From the NCBI GenBank assembly GCA_963575745.1, contig CAUYUJ010017838.1, forward strand, positions 194,501 through 258,500: a stretch of 64,000 nt of DNA, read 5' to 3'. The translations under genes and the position numbers were made by a program. The notes beneath the pieces are model-generated. The model saw only the letters and a list, made by a program, of their open reading frames with translations. It made no database searches and had not been told where the DNA came from. This document shows, in pieces, positions 19,927 through 30,476 of this stretch; within the stretch, counting starts at the first letter, position 1, and the number at the start of each line of letters is the position of its first letter. The stretch comes from Prorocentrum cordatum (lineage: Eukaryota; Sar; Dinophyceae; Prorocentrales; Prorocentraceae).

Positions 19927-20171
19927 CTGACGCCACAGGGGGCATGCGCAGGCCCCCAGCGCGGCGGCGCAGCGCGCGCAGCAGGAGGGGGATCCACTGC
20001 ACGCGACCTCACGCAGGCAGCCTGCGCGCGCCAACGCCCGCGCGGCCGGAATCCCGCTTTCTCGAGGCGGCCCGCCTTTTTCGACGCTGGGCAAACTAAA
20101 AGCATCTGGGATCGCAGCGCTCGAGTGACGAAGAAAGGCATCAAAGAGCTGCAACGCCCACTTGGGCCAGA
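19927..20171 (-). CDS. Exon of an unknown Cys-rich protein
   Basis: It runs from the acceptor TTTCCCCAG (20172-20180) to a GT donor (CGTCAG followed by GTCTCC). Two bases complete the codon begun in the upstream exon; then it reads WPKWALQLFDAFLRHSSAAI, PDAFSLPSVEKGG and, near the end, CSGSPSCCARCAAALGACAC. The length of 245 bases keeps the frame. The Cys cluster may bind metal or form disulfides. It is joined through an introner-like intron to the exon at 20879-21131. Confidence 0.6.
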
Positions 20172-20878
20172 CTGGGGAAACCAAAGAGTACCGATACCGC
20201 TGTTCCCCCGACCTCTCCCGGGGTGCGTTCTGATTTCGAGGCGAGTCCAGCGGCGGCTATGAGGGCCTCCCAGGAGACCCAAAAATGTGAACCCGGGCGA
20301 AGGGTACAGGTATGGGGTGCCTTTTCCTCTTATGAATACTGACCACAAGCTACGCTGCAAACGAATTCAGCTGCCGTCCGCCTGCCACTCCCGCCCCTCG
20401 GGCGGGGCCGCGCCAGCCTCGGCCTGCCGCTTCCGCCACGGAGTGGAGAGGTCTGCGGCGCTTGCAGAAGCCTCCCAAATGGGGTCCGAGCAGATGGCAG
20501 ATGGGGTCGGAGCAACGCGCAGCATCGGCGGTGCATCGGCGACGCCGGCGATGCAGCGGCGACGTCCGCGTGGAGAAGCATCGGGCTCCACGAGCCGCAT
20601 CAGCGATGCATCGGCGATGCCGCGCGATCCTCCGACCCCACCTGTTGAGCAGGGACCGACTGCGCCGGCATTCCTGTAGTCCTACCACGAGATGTTCCCA
20701 GAACCAAGAGTGGTCGAATCACAAAAACCAGATCCTTGGAAGATGCGCCCGATGTGTGAAAGCAAGACCGTCTCAGCCAGAAATGTTCTCAGAACATTCT
20801 CTGGTGGGCCTGTAGGCAGGCCAGGGCGCCCCGCCACTGCTCGACGCCTGCTCGGACCCCACTCGGGAGGCCCAGAGC
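20172..20878 (-). mobile_element. Introner-like intron, copy 2, composite
   Basis: A 707-base intron with a GC donor and an AG acceptor. Its acceptor end carries module A (20186-20323; minus strand ends ACAGCGGTATCGGTACTC, then TTTGGTTTCCCCAG). Its donor side carries palindromic module B (20503-20639, GGGGTCGGAG ends). The inverted sequence CCTCCCAAATGGGGTCCGAG/CTCGGACCCCACTCGGGAGG links 20481 with 20850. The exon sequence at both borders is similar (CCCAGCTCTGGGCC at the donor, CCCAGTCTGGCCC at the acceptor), like a target-site duplication. Confidence 0.65.
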
Positions 20879-21131
20879 TGGGCGCGCGGAAGAGGGCGCG
20901 GGAGGGGGCGCCCAGCTGCGCCAAGATCAGGTGGCTGGCCCTCTGCCGCATCCAGGCGGACCGCACCCTCCAGCCCGAGGACGGCAGCAAGTCCAGCGCC
21001 CCACCAGCGCCCAACATCTGGACGGCGCGGAGCACCACGGCCGGGTCCTCGGACGCGGCCAACGCCGAGACGAACCCGAGCAAGCACGGCGAGCTCTCCT
21101 CGGGCGCCTCCGGGTCCACCCAGGGCCGCAC
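20879..21131 (-). CDS. Well-defined exon of an unknown protein
   Basis: 253 bases, starting in phase 0 after CTCCCCCAG and ending one base into a codon at a GC donor. It reads VRPWVDPEAPEESSPCLLGF, VSALAASEDPAVVLRAVQML, GGALDLLPSSGWRVRSAWMR and ends near LGAPSRALFRAP. The helix-rich pattern with regularly spaced Leu could be an Armadillo/HEAT-like fold, which is a guess. The phases agree with the exons on both sides, so the three exons form one gene. Confidence 0.65.
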
Positions 21132-21416
21132 CTGGGGGAGCACAAAGATACCGCTGCTCCACGGACCTCTTCTGGGGCGCGTCCTGGACACGATTTAGAG
21201 GCGAAACCAGCCGTGGCGACGAGCGACGGGCAGCGATATCGGTGTTCCGTGCCTTCTCTATGGGAAGAGGAAGAAACGGAGGTCGGAACGGATTTCTTGG
21301 ATCGGCGCTGGACGGGGCTCAGCGCCGGCCAAAAAAATCCACGCGGACCTCCCACAGTTCATGCTTGTACCATGTGATCTTCCTTCCCGACGAGGGAAGG
21401 GCAGCGGTATCGGTAC
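21132..21416 (-). mobile_element. Introner-like intron, copy 3
   Basis: A 285-base GT-AG intron, phase 0. It starts GTACCGATACCGCTGCCC and ends GCAGCGGTATCTTTGTGCTC, then CCCCAG, so the two ends are inverted copies. A further copy of the shared core (21146-21258) fills the acceptor side. At 21280-21345 there is a hairpin-like segment (CGGCGCTGGAC...) related to the element at 49698-49829. Confidence 0.7.
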
Positions 21417-21600
21417 CGGTTGCCTCCCCCTGAACACCGCACTGGTCGCCTCCCCGCCGTGGGCCAACCGTGTCCACTCGTCCAGCAGGACCTCCATTAT
21501 GGGCCAGCCTCGCAGTACGATGTCCGACGCCCAGCCGCTCAGCGTGGGGGCAACCCCGGCCTCAGGCCTCATGGGCGGAAGGGCGCGAGACCACAACGAG
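21417..21600 (-). CDS. Exon of an unknown protein
   Basis: The minus strand reads LPPMRPEAGVAPTLSGWASD, IVLRGWPIMEVLLDEWTRLA and HGGEATSAVFRGRQP, ending in phase 0 at a GT donor whose first bases are those of the introner-like intron. The upstream border is not fixed. The frame is open to about 21629, where the sequence becomes less protein-like. Confidence 0.6.
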
Positions 21601-21829
21601 AGAGTGAATGAGAGTCGCGCCAACCCCAAATCTCCGACGGTATGAGCTGTTAAGTAATGTTTTTCCTTGGTCTCGACCTCTAGGTTCCACTATCGGGCCC
21701 CAAGACCATCAGAAATGGATCCGGGACGAAAAACTACCCCCGAGGAGTGGAATGTGACCTATGGGGTCGCGCACTGCAGAGCGCCTGCGCGCACGAGCCA
21801 CGACCAGGGGCCACGAGCCACGACCAGTT

Positions 21830-22720
21830 CAGGACCCTCAAGATCGCCCCAAGACGGCCCAAAAAACCTCCAAGAGGGCCGCTAGATGTCTCCAAAACGG
21901 CCCAAGAGGCTCCCAAAACGCCTCCAAGAGGGAGCCTGGACGGTGGATCCAAACGCACATTTCTAGCCTTCACTTTCGAGTCCCCCCGGGAGGCCTCAAG
22001 AGGCCCACAAGAGGCCCCCAGGAAACCTGACGAGGCTCCCGAGATGATCCAAAGAGGTCCCCCCACACGGCCCCAAATGCCCCAAAGACGCCTCAAGGGG
22101 CGTCAAAGAAACCTCCACGAGGAATGCGAAGAGGGCTCCACCAGGCCTAATTCGTTTATTTCCCATTGGTATTTGAAAATTGGTTCGCCTTTTCGCCTTT
22201 TCGTTTTCCCGACGCTCCAAGACGGCCCCGGCGACCCGCAAGATCGCTCCAAGACGGCCCGAAAAGCTTCCAAGAAGGCCCCAACACGGCGCAAGAGGGC
22301 CACAAGACGCTCCAAGAGGTCTCCCAGACGGCCCAAGAGAAGACGCCTCCAAGAGGGAGCCTGGACGGTGGATCCAAACGCACATTTCAGCCTTCACTTT
22401 CGAGAGTCCCCCAGGAGGCCCCAAGAGGCCCCCAAAAAACTCCCAGGAAGCCTGACGAGGCCCCCAAGATGTTCCAAAGAGGTCCTCCCGCAGGGCCCCA
22501 GATGCCTCAAAAACTCCCCAAGGGGCGCCCAAGAAACCTCCACGAGGTATCCCAAGAGGGTTCCACGAGGCAAGCTTCGCCAATTTTCCCGCGGCGGCTC
22601 CAGCAAAACCTCAAAAAAGCACGAAGAACCCTGAGAAAACCTGCCGCCAACCCAACCGAAGAACTAAGACGCATCCGAAAACGCGCACAAAATACTTCAC
22701 GGACGTACCGCAAAGACCCT
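21830..22720. repeat. Degenerate CCAAGACGGCC minisatellite, main block
   Basis: Nearly 900 bases of 10-12 base units. Within it, a longer segment containing GGGAGCCTGGACGGTGGATC and the following ACGCACATTTC is present twice, at about 21925 and 22350, so larger pieces were also duplicated. The plus frame of 295 codons and the minus frames of 120-195 codons follow from composition. Confidence 0.75.
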
Positions 22721-23084
22721 TAGAAACGAATCACAATTAAAGGGTCGGCGGATGTCGCGCAAGCCTGTAGAATCCACGTCCGGAGGCGACGTGTTACCGG
22801 AGGCAGGTCCGCGGATGATGTAATGCAGTGGACTGGCGAACGCCGTAATGCAACGTATCCAATGTATTCAATGATTGCACAATCACTATCTATGGAAGTG
22901 TTTTGCCATATTATGTCTCCTCCCTCCCTCCCAGCGCTGCGCCGCATCCGTCGACCCAGGGTGGAGATGCCCCTCCGTGGCTCCAAAACTTATGGAAAAT
23001 CAATGATGTGGTCCCGTTGGCCCTCTTGGGGGTCAAACACGGCCCCAAGACGGCTCCATCTCACGCCGACGCACTGCGCCAATT

Positions 23085-23498
23085 GAATTTTCCTGCGGCC
23101 GCAAACGACAGGCCACTCTGGCACGGACTATGACTTCCAGCAGGCAGGGCACACCAAGCCTGCGTTGCCGCGGTTGGACGATGGCACTGCTTTTCGGGGA
23201 ATCTCGGCCTCGCACTTGCTGCACTTCAACATCGTGCTCGGGCGGCGCGCCGGGCAAGTCCAGTCTTTCTTCTGACAAGCCACATTGTTGCTAATCTTCG
23301 GCCGAGGAGTCTGTCCGCAGGCCGAACACAAGAGAGCCCCAAGACGGCCCAGGATGACCCAGAGAGGCCCCAGGAGGCCCCCCAGCAAAAACCCAAGAGG
23401 CCCAGGAAGCTCCCAAAAGGCCTCCAAGAGGCCCCCAAGAGTCAGGCCCAAGAGGCCCCCAAGGGGCCGCACAGCGACTGGGCTGCACGTGCCCCCCG
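23085..23498. repeat. Segmental duplication, copy 1 (partner at 25550-25960)
   Basis: About 410 bases are nearly identical to 25550-25960, with only scattered single-base changes. The copy includes the zinc-ribbon-like frame and a CCAAGACGGCC block, so both moved together. Confidence 0.85.
23128..23310 (-). CDS. Zinc-ribbon-like protein fragment, copy 1
   Basis: The minus strand reads NNVACQKKDWTCPARRPSTM, LKCSKCEAEIPRKAV and GLVCPACWKS followed by a stop. Pairs C-x6-C, C-x2-C and C-x2-C suggest a small metal-binding fold. The same fragment is repeated at 25594-25770 with one or two residue changes. The upstream sequence is minisatellite, so the rest of the gene is missing or in another exon. 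Confidence 0.45.
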   Translation of the reverse strand, partial: TPRPKISNNVACQKKDWTCPARRPSTMLKCSKCEAEIPRKAVPSSNRGNAGLVCPACWKS

Positions 23499-24111
23499 CG
23501 AAGCGAGAGGAATACACGTCCAGAGGTGATGTGTTGCCGGAGGCAGGTCCGCGGATGCTGCAATGCAATGGACTGGCGAACGCTTTGATGCAACGTATCC
23601 CATGTACCCAACAATTCCACAATTGCTATCGGTGCTGCTGTTTTGCAATATTATGTCTGCCCCTTCCCCCCCCCCCAGCGCTGCGCCGCATCCGTCGACC
23701 CAGGGTGGAGACCGCCCTCCCGTGGCTCAGAAACCGATGGAGAATCAATGATGTGGGCCTGTTGGCCCTTTTGGGGGTCAAACAAAGCCTCGGGGCGGCT
23801 TCAGATGGCCCCACGACGGCCCAAGACGGCCCCAAGAAGGCCCAAGGTGGCCCCAAGACGGCCCAAAAAGCTCACAAGACGCCCCAAAAGGGCCCCAAGA
23901 GAACCCTCAAGAGCGCCTCCAGAAAATCATAGATTTCCCATGTTCTGCAGGATTTGAATCAGAGTGAGGGGGCTGAACCGAACAGTTTCACTGTCCGTGG
24001 GTGCGTGGCTGAAGTGGAATTCCGCGAGGCGGATTCTCGTTGTTGTTGTTGGTGGTGTTGTTGTTGCTTTTGTTGGTTGTTGTTTGTTGTTTGTTGTTGT
24101 CGTCGTCGACC

Positions 24112-24305
24112 CATGACCCACCCGCGACCCACCCCGCGACCCACCCGCGACCCACCCGCGACCCAACCGCGACCGCGCCCGCGACCCACCCGCGACCCAC
24201 CCGCGACCCACCCGCGACCCACTACCCGCGACCCACCGGCGACCCACCCGCGACCCACCCGCGACCCACCCGCGACCCACCGCGACCCACCAGCGCGACC
24301 CACCC
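24112..24305. repeat. Ten-base tandem repeat CCGCGACCCA
   Basis: About 19 copies of CCGCGACCCA with small gaps, preceded by a TTG/TTGTTG stretch at 24040-24100. Confidence 0.9.
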
Positions 24306-24715
24306 AAAATGTTTCGGCGCCTGCGGCGGGCTTCGTTTGCATTCGTTCCAGGTGGAGAACCTGCGACACATCCGCGACCCAAACTGCGTTCAGCGTACAA
24401 ATCAAAATTTTTCGGCGCCTGCGGCGGGCTGTTTTGGAATTCCTTCCAGGTGGAGGTGGTGAGCCCGCGACCCACCCGCGACCCAAACTACGTTCACTGA
24501 ACAAGCCAAAACTTCGGCGTCTGCGGCGGGTTTCTTTTGCATTCGTTCCAGGTGGAGAACCTGCGACCCAAATCGCGCTCAGTGTACAAATCAAAATTTT
24601 CGGCGCCTGCGGCGGGCTGTGTTGAATTCCTTCCAGGTGGAGGTGGAGAGCCCGCGACCCACCCGCGACCCAAACTACGTTCTCTGAACAAGCCAAAAAC
24701 GGAGGCTGCGGACGA
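24306..24715. repeat. Alternating repeat of about 105-base half-units
   Basis: Four half-units, each with TTCGGCGCCTGCGGCGGG followed by TTCCAGGTGGA. The half-units alternate between two types (TTTGCATTCGTTCCAGG and TGGAATTCCTTCCAGG), giving a higher-order period of about 205 bases. The remnants of the ten-base CCGCGACCCA repeat inside them link this array to the preceding one. A GAC/GAG tract follows at 24715-24810. Confidence 0.75.
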
Positions 24716-24929
24716 CGACGACGACGACGATGAGGACGAGGACGCGGACGAGGAGGAGCAGGAGGAGGAGGAGGAGGAGGAGGAGGAGGAGGAGGAGGAG
24801 GAGGAGGGCGCCATCGACAGGGAAGGTGAGGGCCACGAGGTCCGACGGCTCGACGCCCGCGTCGCCCGCGCCCGCCCCCTCACTCTTCTCCGCAATTGCG
24901 GGGTGCTAAATATTCTCGCCCATTGGCCC

Positions 24930-25340
24930 AGGACGGCCGAAGCAGCCTCCAAAATGGCCCCAAGACCGCCCAAGAAGCCCTCAAGAGGGCCCCAAGACGG
25001 CCCAAGAGGGCCCCAGGACAGCCCGAAAAGGCACCCAAGACGCCCCAAGAGGCCCCCAAGAGGGCCCAAGAAGACCCCAATAGAACCCTAATGCGGCTAC
25101 AACAGGCCCCTAAAACGGCCTCCGAAGCGACCAGGCAGCGCAAGAGCGCACCAAGACGGCCCAAGACGCCCACACGGGGCTCCGAGAAGCCCCCGAGAGG
25201 CCCCCCAGAGGCCCCGTAGAAGCTTCCCAAAAGGCCCCCTGGAAACCTAAATCGCCCCAGGACGGCCCAAAACGCTCCCAAGAGACCCCAGGGAGGCCCC
25301 CCAAAAGGACCCCGGGAGTCCCCCAGGAGGAGCCCTGGAG
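24930..25340. repeat. Degenerate CCAAGACGGCC minisatellite block
   Basis: The same 10-12 base module as at 905 and 21830, here rich in GGCCCCCAAGAG. It gives a 236-codon minus frame of GLLGAFWAVLG type that should not be taken as a gene. Confidence 0.75.
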
Positions 25341-25549
25341 GCCTCCAAACGACTGGATTGTAAATGCTCCGAACTACTCCGAACAGCCCAAAGGGGCCCC
25401 CAAGAGGACCCAGAGGCGCCAGATGACTTCCACGATGCGCGCAACAAAAAATGTGGACGACGCCGAAACGGCCGAGACGGCGTGCGCAACCCACGCGGCG
25501 GCAGACGAGCAGGTCAAACCATCCCACGCCGACGCACTGCACCAGTTGT

Positions 25550-25960
25550 CTTTTTTCCCAGCGGCCGCAAACGACAGGCCACTCTGGCACGGACTATGAC
25601 TTCCAGCAGGCAGGGCACGCCAAGCCTGCGTTGCCGTGGTTGGACGATGGCACTGCTTTTCGGGGAATCTCGGCCTCGCACTTGCTGCACTTCAACATCG
25701 TGCTCGGGCGGCGCGCCGGGCAAGTCCAGTCTTTCTTCTGACAAACCACATTGTTGCTAATCTTCGGCCGAGGAGTCTGTCCGCAGGCCGAATACAAGAG
25801 AGCCCCAAGACGGCCCAGGATGACCCAGAGAGGCCCCAGGAGGCCCCCCAGCAAAAACCCAAGAGGCCCAGGAAGCTCCCAAAAGGCCTCCAAGAGGCCC
25901 CCAAGAGTCAGGCCCAAGAGGCCCCCAAGGGGCCGCACAGCGACTGGGCTGCACGTGCCC
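25550..25960. repeat. Segmental duplication, copy 2
   Basis: Partner of 23085-23498. The similarity ends in the minisatellite on the left arm and near TGCACGTGCCCC on the right. Confidence 0.85.
25594..25770 (-). CDS. Zinc-ribbon-like protein fragment, copy 2
   Basis: It has the same Cys pairs, the same stop after CPACWKS and the same frame as copy 1. It differs in a few residues (NNVVCQKK, SSNHGNAGLACPAC). Most of these changes leave the Cys residues untouched, which fits either recent duplication or some constraint. Confidence 0.45.
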   Translation of the reverse strand, partial: RPKISNNVVCQKKDWTCPARRPSTMLKCSKCEAEIPRKAVPSSNHGNAGLACPACWKS

Positions 25961-26489
25961 CGGACGTGCACCCCGCAAAGCGAGAGGAATCGCTCGATAG
26001 GTCGATATCGGTCGATTCTTGGCTCGCTGCCCCGTCAACGCGGCGCGAACCCGCTGGAGGCCAGACTCACCCAGACTAGGCCGAACAAGTACGGGGTGAT
26101 GACTACTTCAGCCTCCCCAGAGCTGCGACCGAAGGAGCGGGAGGGAGAGAAGGCGCCAACGTCCGACTTGGTGAAACATAACCACGGCGTCGTGGACAAA
26201 TCACAATCAGAACGAACCCCGTACCCGATGTGCGCCATGTTTCGAGACGGACCGATTCACGAATGCCTCGGTGCGTGAAGACGGGGCAGAAACAGCCGCC
26301 GTGACCGGCTTCATTACGCCAGCATCTGAAGGGGGAGGGGAATCTCAACCACAGGCCGTTCGGATGAACTGAGTAGAATCATGAAGTAGGAAGGCAGTTT
26401 TAGAGAGATTGGCGTCTGCGCGCCCCCAAAACAGGAGACCAAAAGAGGGCCCCTGTCGATGTTTGAAACACCCAGGCGTCCAATAGGTC

Positions 26490-26662
26490 TGGATCTGATA
26501 GGGGGCCACATGCGAACCCTACCCCTACCCTCCACGATTTCCGAGGGGGAGGGTGGGGTTCACTTCGCTCGGTAGCTTCCGAACGAAGTGAACCCCACCC
26601 TTCCCATCAGAAATCGTGGGGGGCAGGGGTAGGGTTCGCATGTGGCCCCCTATCTGGGGATC
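26490..26662. mobile_element. Long near-perfect palindrome (fold-back element)
   Basis: The left arm GATAGGGGGCCACATGCGAA (26497-26516) and the right arm TTCGCATGTGGCCCCCTATC (26635-26654) are exact inverses. The pairing continues through CCCTACCCCTACCCT, CACGATTTC and GGGTGGGGTTCACTTCG to a loop of about 16 bases near 26574. The arms are about 70 bases each. It lies just downstream of a small exon on minus. Confidence 0.85.
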
Positions 26663-26678
26663 GGAAACACAAACGTAC

Positions 26679-26780
26679 TTTCGACGAGCAGCTCGGCAGT
26701 GTGGCTTGGCGTGCCCTCGGTCCAGCGGTCCACGGGCATGCCCTCCGGGTGGCCGCGCCACGCCCACTCCGCGATGGCCT
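26679..26780 (-). CDS. Small exon of an unknown protein
   Basis: The minus strand reads AIAEWAWRGHPEGMPVDRW, then TEGTPSHTAELLVES, ending at a GT donor (GAAA followed by GTACGT). The fold-back element begins 17 bases after the donor and probably lies in the intron. Function unknown. It may follow the exon at 27038-27113. Confidence 0.45.
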
Positions 26781-27037
26781 CTCGGGGTTCAACAGACGGG
26801 AAGACCACGGAGGGGGGAGGACCACGGCGGGGCTCTGGCTGCAGAGAGGTCGAGGGGGCTCAGAACAAAACAGAGCACACGGAGAAGACATGGATGTAGC
26901 ACGAGGAAGTAAGAGGGGCAGCAGGAGGCGGCGTCGGAGGGCGTGGGCAGAGGATGGAGCAAACGGATGGTGCAACGCGCACCATGCATAGGAGATCGTG
27001 CAGGGATGACGTCATCGTCGTGCCTCGATCTAATCCC

Positions 27038-27113
27038 ACCACATCTCGCTGAACAGCGCCAGTGCCAAGTGCCGGAGGTCCCCCGTCTTGCAAACGTCGG
27101 CACCGGCGCTGCA
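27038..27113 (-). CDS. Small candidate exon
   Basis: The minus strand reads AGADVCKTGDLRHLALALF, then SEMW, after an acceptor-like GGTTGCAG and before a GT donor (ATGTG followed by GTGGGA). It is too short to identify. Confidence 0.4.
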
Positions 27114-27959
27114 ACCGAGAACGCCGGGCTCCAGCCTATAACCTCTCACGCCGCGCCGCGCCGCCACAGAGCGCGCTGCCACTGCGCGCTTGCTTCTCGC
27201 GCTCGTCTTGGCGGTGTGGCTGACCATCCACGGGCCGCCGCGCGTGGAGAGGCGAACTCTTTCTGCTCTCGCAGCCGAGCCGCGCACGCGCTTCCCGACA
27301 GCTGCGCAGCCTCTTGGGACGAGGCGCCCTCTCGCCCTTCCGAGCCCCGCGGCAGCGCGGCCACACTGCAGGCACACTCTCGTTCCAGCACGCCCGCCAC
27401 TGCGTCTGCGCGGCAGCAAACTGGTAGACCTATCGCCGGTTGTCTGGCAGGGTGCCAGCAGATTTTCGCAAGGGCTGACCGCCCCTCGCCATGCGGACCG
27501 TCCCTCCGAAAACCGCCCCCGCTCCCTTCAGAACGGACTGCTGGGGCCAATTTTGGCATCATGCAGCTTCAAGACAGCCAGAGGCCGCCCCCGAACGGGT
27601 GCAAGATGCCCGAAGACCAGCCCAAGACGGCCAAGCGATTCCCCCGAGTCCCAATTGGGTAATCTTGGAGCTGGGCAGTCCTGGGGCCGTTGTGGGGCAT
27701 GCACTTCTTGTTGAGCCTGACCTCGGATAGAAGGAGTTGGGTGAAACTCTTGGGGACCTCGTGGGGATCTCTCGGAGGCACTCCCGGAGGACTTTGGGGC
27801 CTTCTTGGGGCCCGCGTTGAAGCTGCAGGGTCCCATCGGAAGCAGGAGAAGCGAGAAATTAGAGGTTTGCCAGCGTGGACCCCAAAGAATACGTTATTGC
27901 AACTTTTGGGCAAATCTGAACTTGCGTAGTGACGCGAGGACCCTGCTCATGCAGATAGT

Positions 27960-28485
27960 GATGCTGGTGGCGCCGCTGACGACGACTACAATAATGAAGA
28001 AGACGACGATAATGATGCTCATGACAAGGGTGGGAACGAAGACAACGACGGTGATGATGACGATGACGATGCTGATGATGATGCTGCTGATGATGATGAT
28101 AATGATGCTGATGATGATGGTGATGACGATGGTGATGGTTGCGATGAATACGATGATGATGAACAAGTTCATGATCATGTCGATGCTGCTGCTGGTGCTG
28201 ATAATGATGGTGGTGGTGGTGAATAGAATAATGCTGATGGTGATGATCATGATAATGATGATGGTGATGCCGATGCTGATAACGATGATGGTGACGCTGA
28301 TAACGATGGACATGATGACGATAACGATGATGGTGGTGGAGATGATGACGAAACTGATGATGATGCTGCTGATGATGCTGATGATGATGATGACGATGGC
28401 GATGGCGATGGTGATGACGATGATGACGGTGATGATGATGACGATGATGATGATGATGTTAATAGTCGTGGCGGCTGATGCCGAT
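27960..28485. repeat. GATGAT/GATGAC-rich tract
   Basis: More than 500 bases dominated by GAT and GAC triplets on plus. It yields runs of Met (plus) and Ile or Ser (minus) in false frames. The shorter opposite tract (CAT/CATCAT) is at 28905-28995, followed by CACACAC- and CTCACA-rich DNA to 29130. Confidence 0.9.
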
Positions 28486-29139
28486 GATGATGACGAAGCT
28501 GACTCGAAGCGCGCACGCGGAGACGCGCGCATGTGGCCCGCATGTGACAGAGATGACGGGGGCGAGGTGTTTTTCATGCTTGCATGAGTTTGGCATGCGC
28601 GCGATGGTGCGCGCTTGTGGCCCGCTTTGTGTGATTTGACCGGGGCTGTTACTAAACGCGCTCCTTAGATCAACGCATGCGCACTACATCATATAGACGG
28701 CAGGGAATGACGAGGGGGCTCGGTACCGGCCTGGCCAGAAGTATTCGATTCCCCACATCCTAGCTGGGGTTCTTGTTATCTCTGGACCCCCCCCCAGGCA
28801 GGAAAGAACACCTACCTCACCCTGTCCACCTCTTCTCCTTTCACACTCATCCATCATCGCAATTACCACATACACTCACACACGCACACACGCACGCATC
28901 GAAACATCATCATCATCAGCAGCAACATCAGCAGCATCAGCATCATCATCATCATCACCATCATCATCATAATCACCATCAACATCATCATCAGTATCGC
29001 ACACACACACTCACAAATTCACTCATACATCCCTACATCCAGGAAAACAGACGCGCACTCACACATTCCCACAGCCCGCACTCAAGTCACACACTCACTC
29101 GTTCACTCACACGCACACACACACACACACTCATCTTGA

Positions 29140-30470
29140 GAAGGTCTCGAGTGGGAGCCTCATTTGTGAGCGATTCGCGAGGGAGTCTAGAGCGGCAACC
29201 ACCTCCCCATGGGGTCCCCACCCCATGCTGATAATAAGAACAGGCCATCAGCCTATAGTTGCACGCATATAACTTGAGCAGCACAAAGTAACAGATCGCG
29301 AAGATATCTCGAACGGGGGCCCCATGTGTAACTGAACCGCGTGGAAATCCCAAGCGGGAGCCCCCTCCCTATGGGGTCCCCACCTCATGTTGCCACCTCG
29401 GAAAGATCACCGGCCAAACGGGGCACCTTTATTCCTTGAGCACCCCAGTGGGCGCAAATCGTGGGGAAGCTGGGAAGCTCGAGCAGGGAGCTCTTCTGCC
29501 AGTGAGTAGCGAGGAGGTCTCGAGCGGGAGCCCTCTCCACATGTGGTCCCCGCATCACGTTGTCAATCCCAGCGGGTCATCGGCCTACTGCAGCAAGCAT
29601 ATATAACTCGAGCACCCCAAGAGGGCACATCGTGGGTGTGTCTCGAACGGGGGCCTCCTCTGCGAGAGGAATGGGGAGAAAGCCTCGAGCAGGAGCCCTT
29701 TCCCTATGGGATTGCCGCATCATGCTGGTAACCCGGACAAGTCATCGGTCTACTGTGGCAGTCATGCCACTTTTGAACACCCCAATAAGGGCAAATCGCG
29801 AGGATCTCTCGAGCGGGGGCCTCGTCTGCCAGTGAATAACGAGGAAGTCTCGAGCGGAAGCCCTCTCCATATACGCCCCCCCGCCTGGCGTCTTTAATCT
29901 CAGCGTGCCATCGACCTACTGTAGAAAGCATGGGGACAACTCGTGAGGATGTTTCGAAATGGTGCCTCGTCTGCAAGTGGCTAGCGAGGACGTCTCGAGC
30001 GGAAGCCCTCAAACCTATGTCCCCACCTCATGTTGGCAACCCGAAAAGATCACTGGCCTACTGCAGAAGCGGGCATATCACTTGAGCATCCCATGAAACA
30101 TATCTTGAGGATCTCTCTCAGGGGGGGGTCGTCCGCCAGTAAACAGCGAGAAAGTCTTGAGCGGGAGCCCTCTCCATATGCCCCTGCCCCCGCCTTTGCA
30201 ACCCCAACGGGTCATCGGCCTACTGTAGCCGGCATATGCCGCTTGAACACACCAGGGAGCAAATCGCGAAAAAGTTTCGAGCGGGGGCCTCGTCTGTCAG
30301 TTAATGTCGAGGGCGTCTCGAGCGGGAGCCCTCTCCATATGGCGTCCCTGCCTCGTGCAGGCCATCGGCCTACTGGAGCAGGCATAACACCTGAGCACCC
30401 CAAGGGAGGCAAACCGCGAGGGTGTCTCAAGCGGGGGCCCCTCGCCTGTAAGCCTCGAGCGGGAGCCGAG
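29140..30470. repeat. Satellite with a period of about 160 bases
   Basis: Eight or so copies of a unit with TCTCGAGCGGGAGCCCTCTC (best seen at about 29519, 29848 and 30316), then GGGTCATCGGCCTACTG, GCATAT and CTTGAGCACCCCAAG. Spacing of the first motif is about 145-170 bases. A short related piece (AAGCGGGAGCCTCGTTTCTG) appears at 45768. Confidence 0.8.
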
Positions 30471-30476
30471 GGCGCA

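Larger units (their letters stand above)
22770..23795. repeat. Direct repeat of about 280 bases
   Basis: 22770-23050 and 23512-23795 are homologous. Both contain GTTRCCGGAGGCAGGTCCGC, AATGCARTGGACTGGCGAAC, AGCGCTGCGCCGCATCCGTC and a line ending TTGGGGGTCAAACA. The distance between copies is about 742 bases, and the segment between them contains the zinc-ribbon-like fragment described below. Confidence 0.75.

Noticed and set aside
24880-25590. Hydrophobic multi-span membrane protein (GLLGALLGRLG-type frame)
   Set aside because: It is the minus translation of the CCAAGACGGCC minisatellite. The same pattern appears wherever the module occurs.
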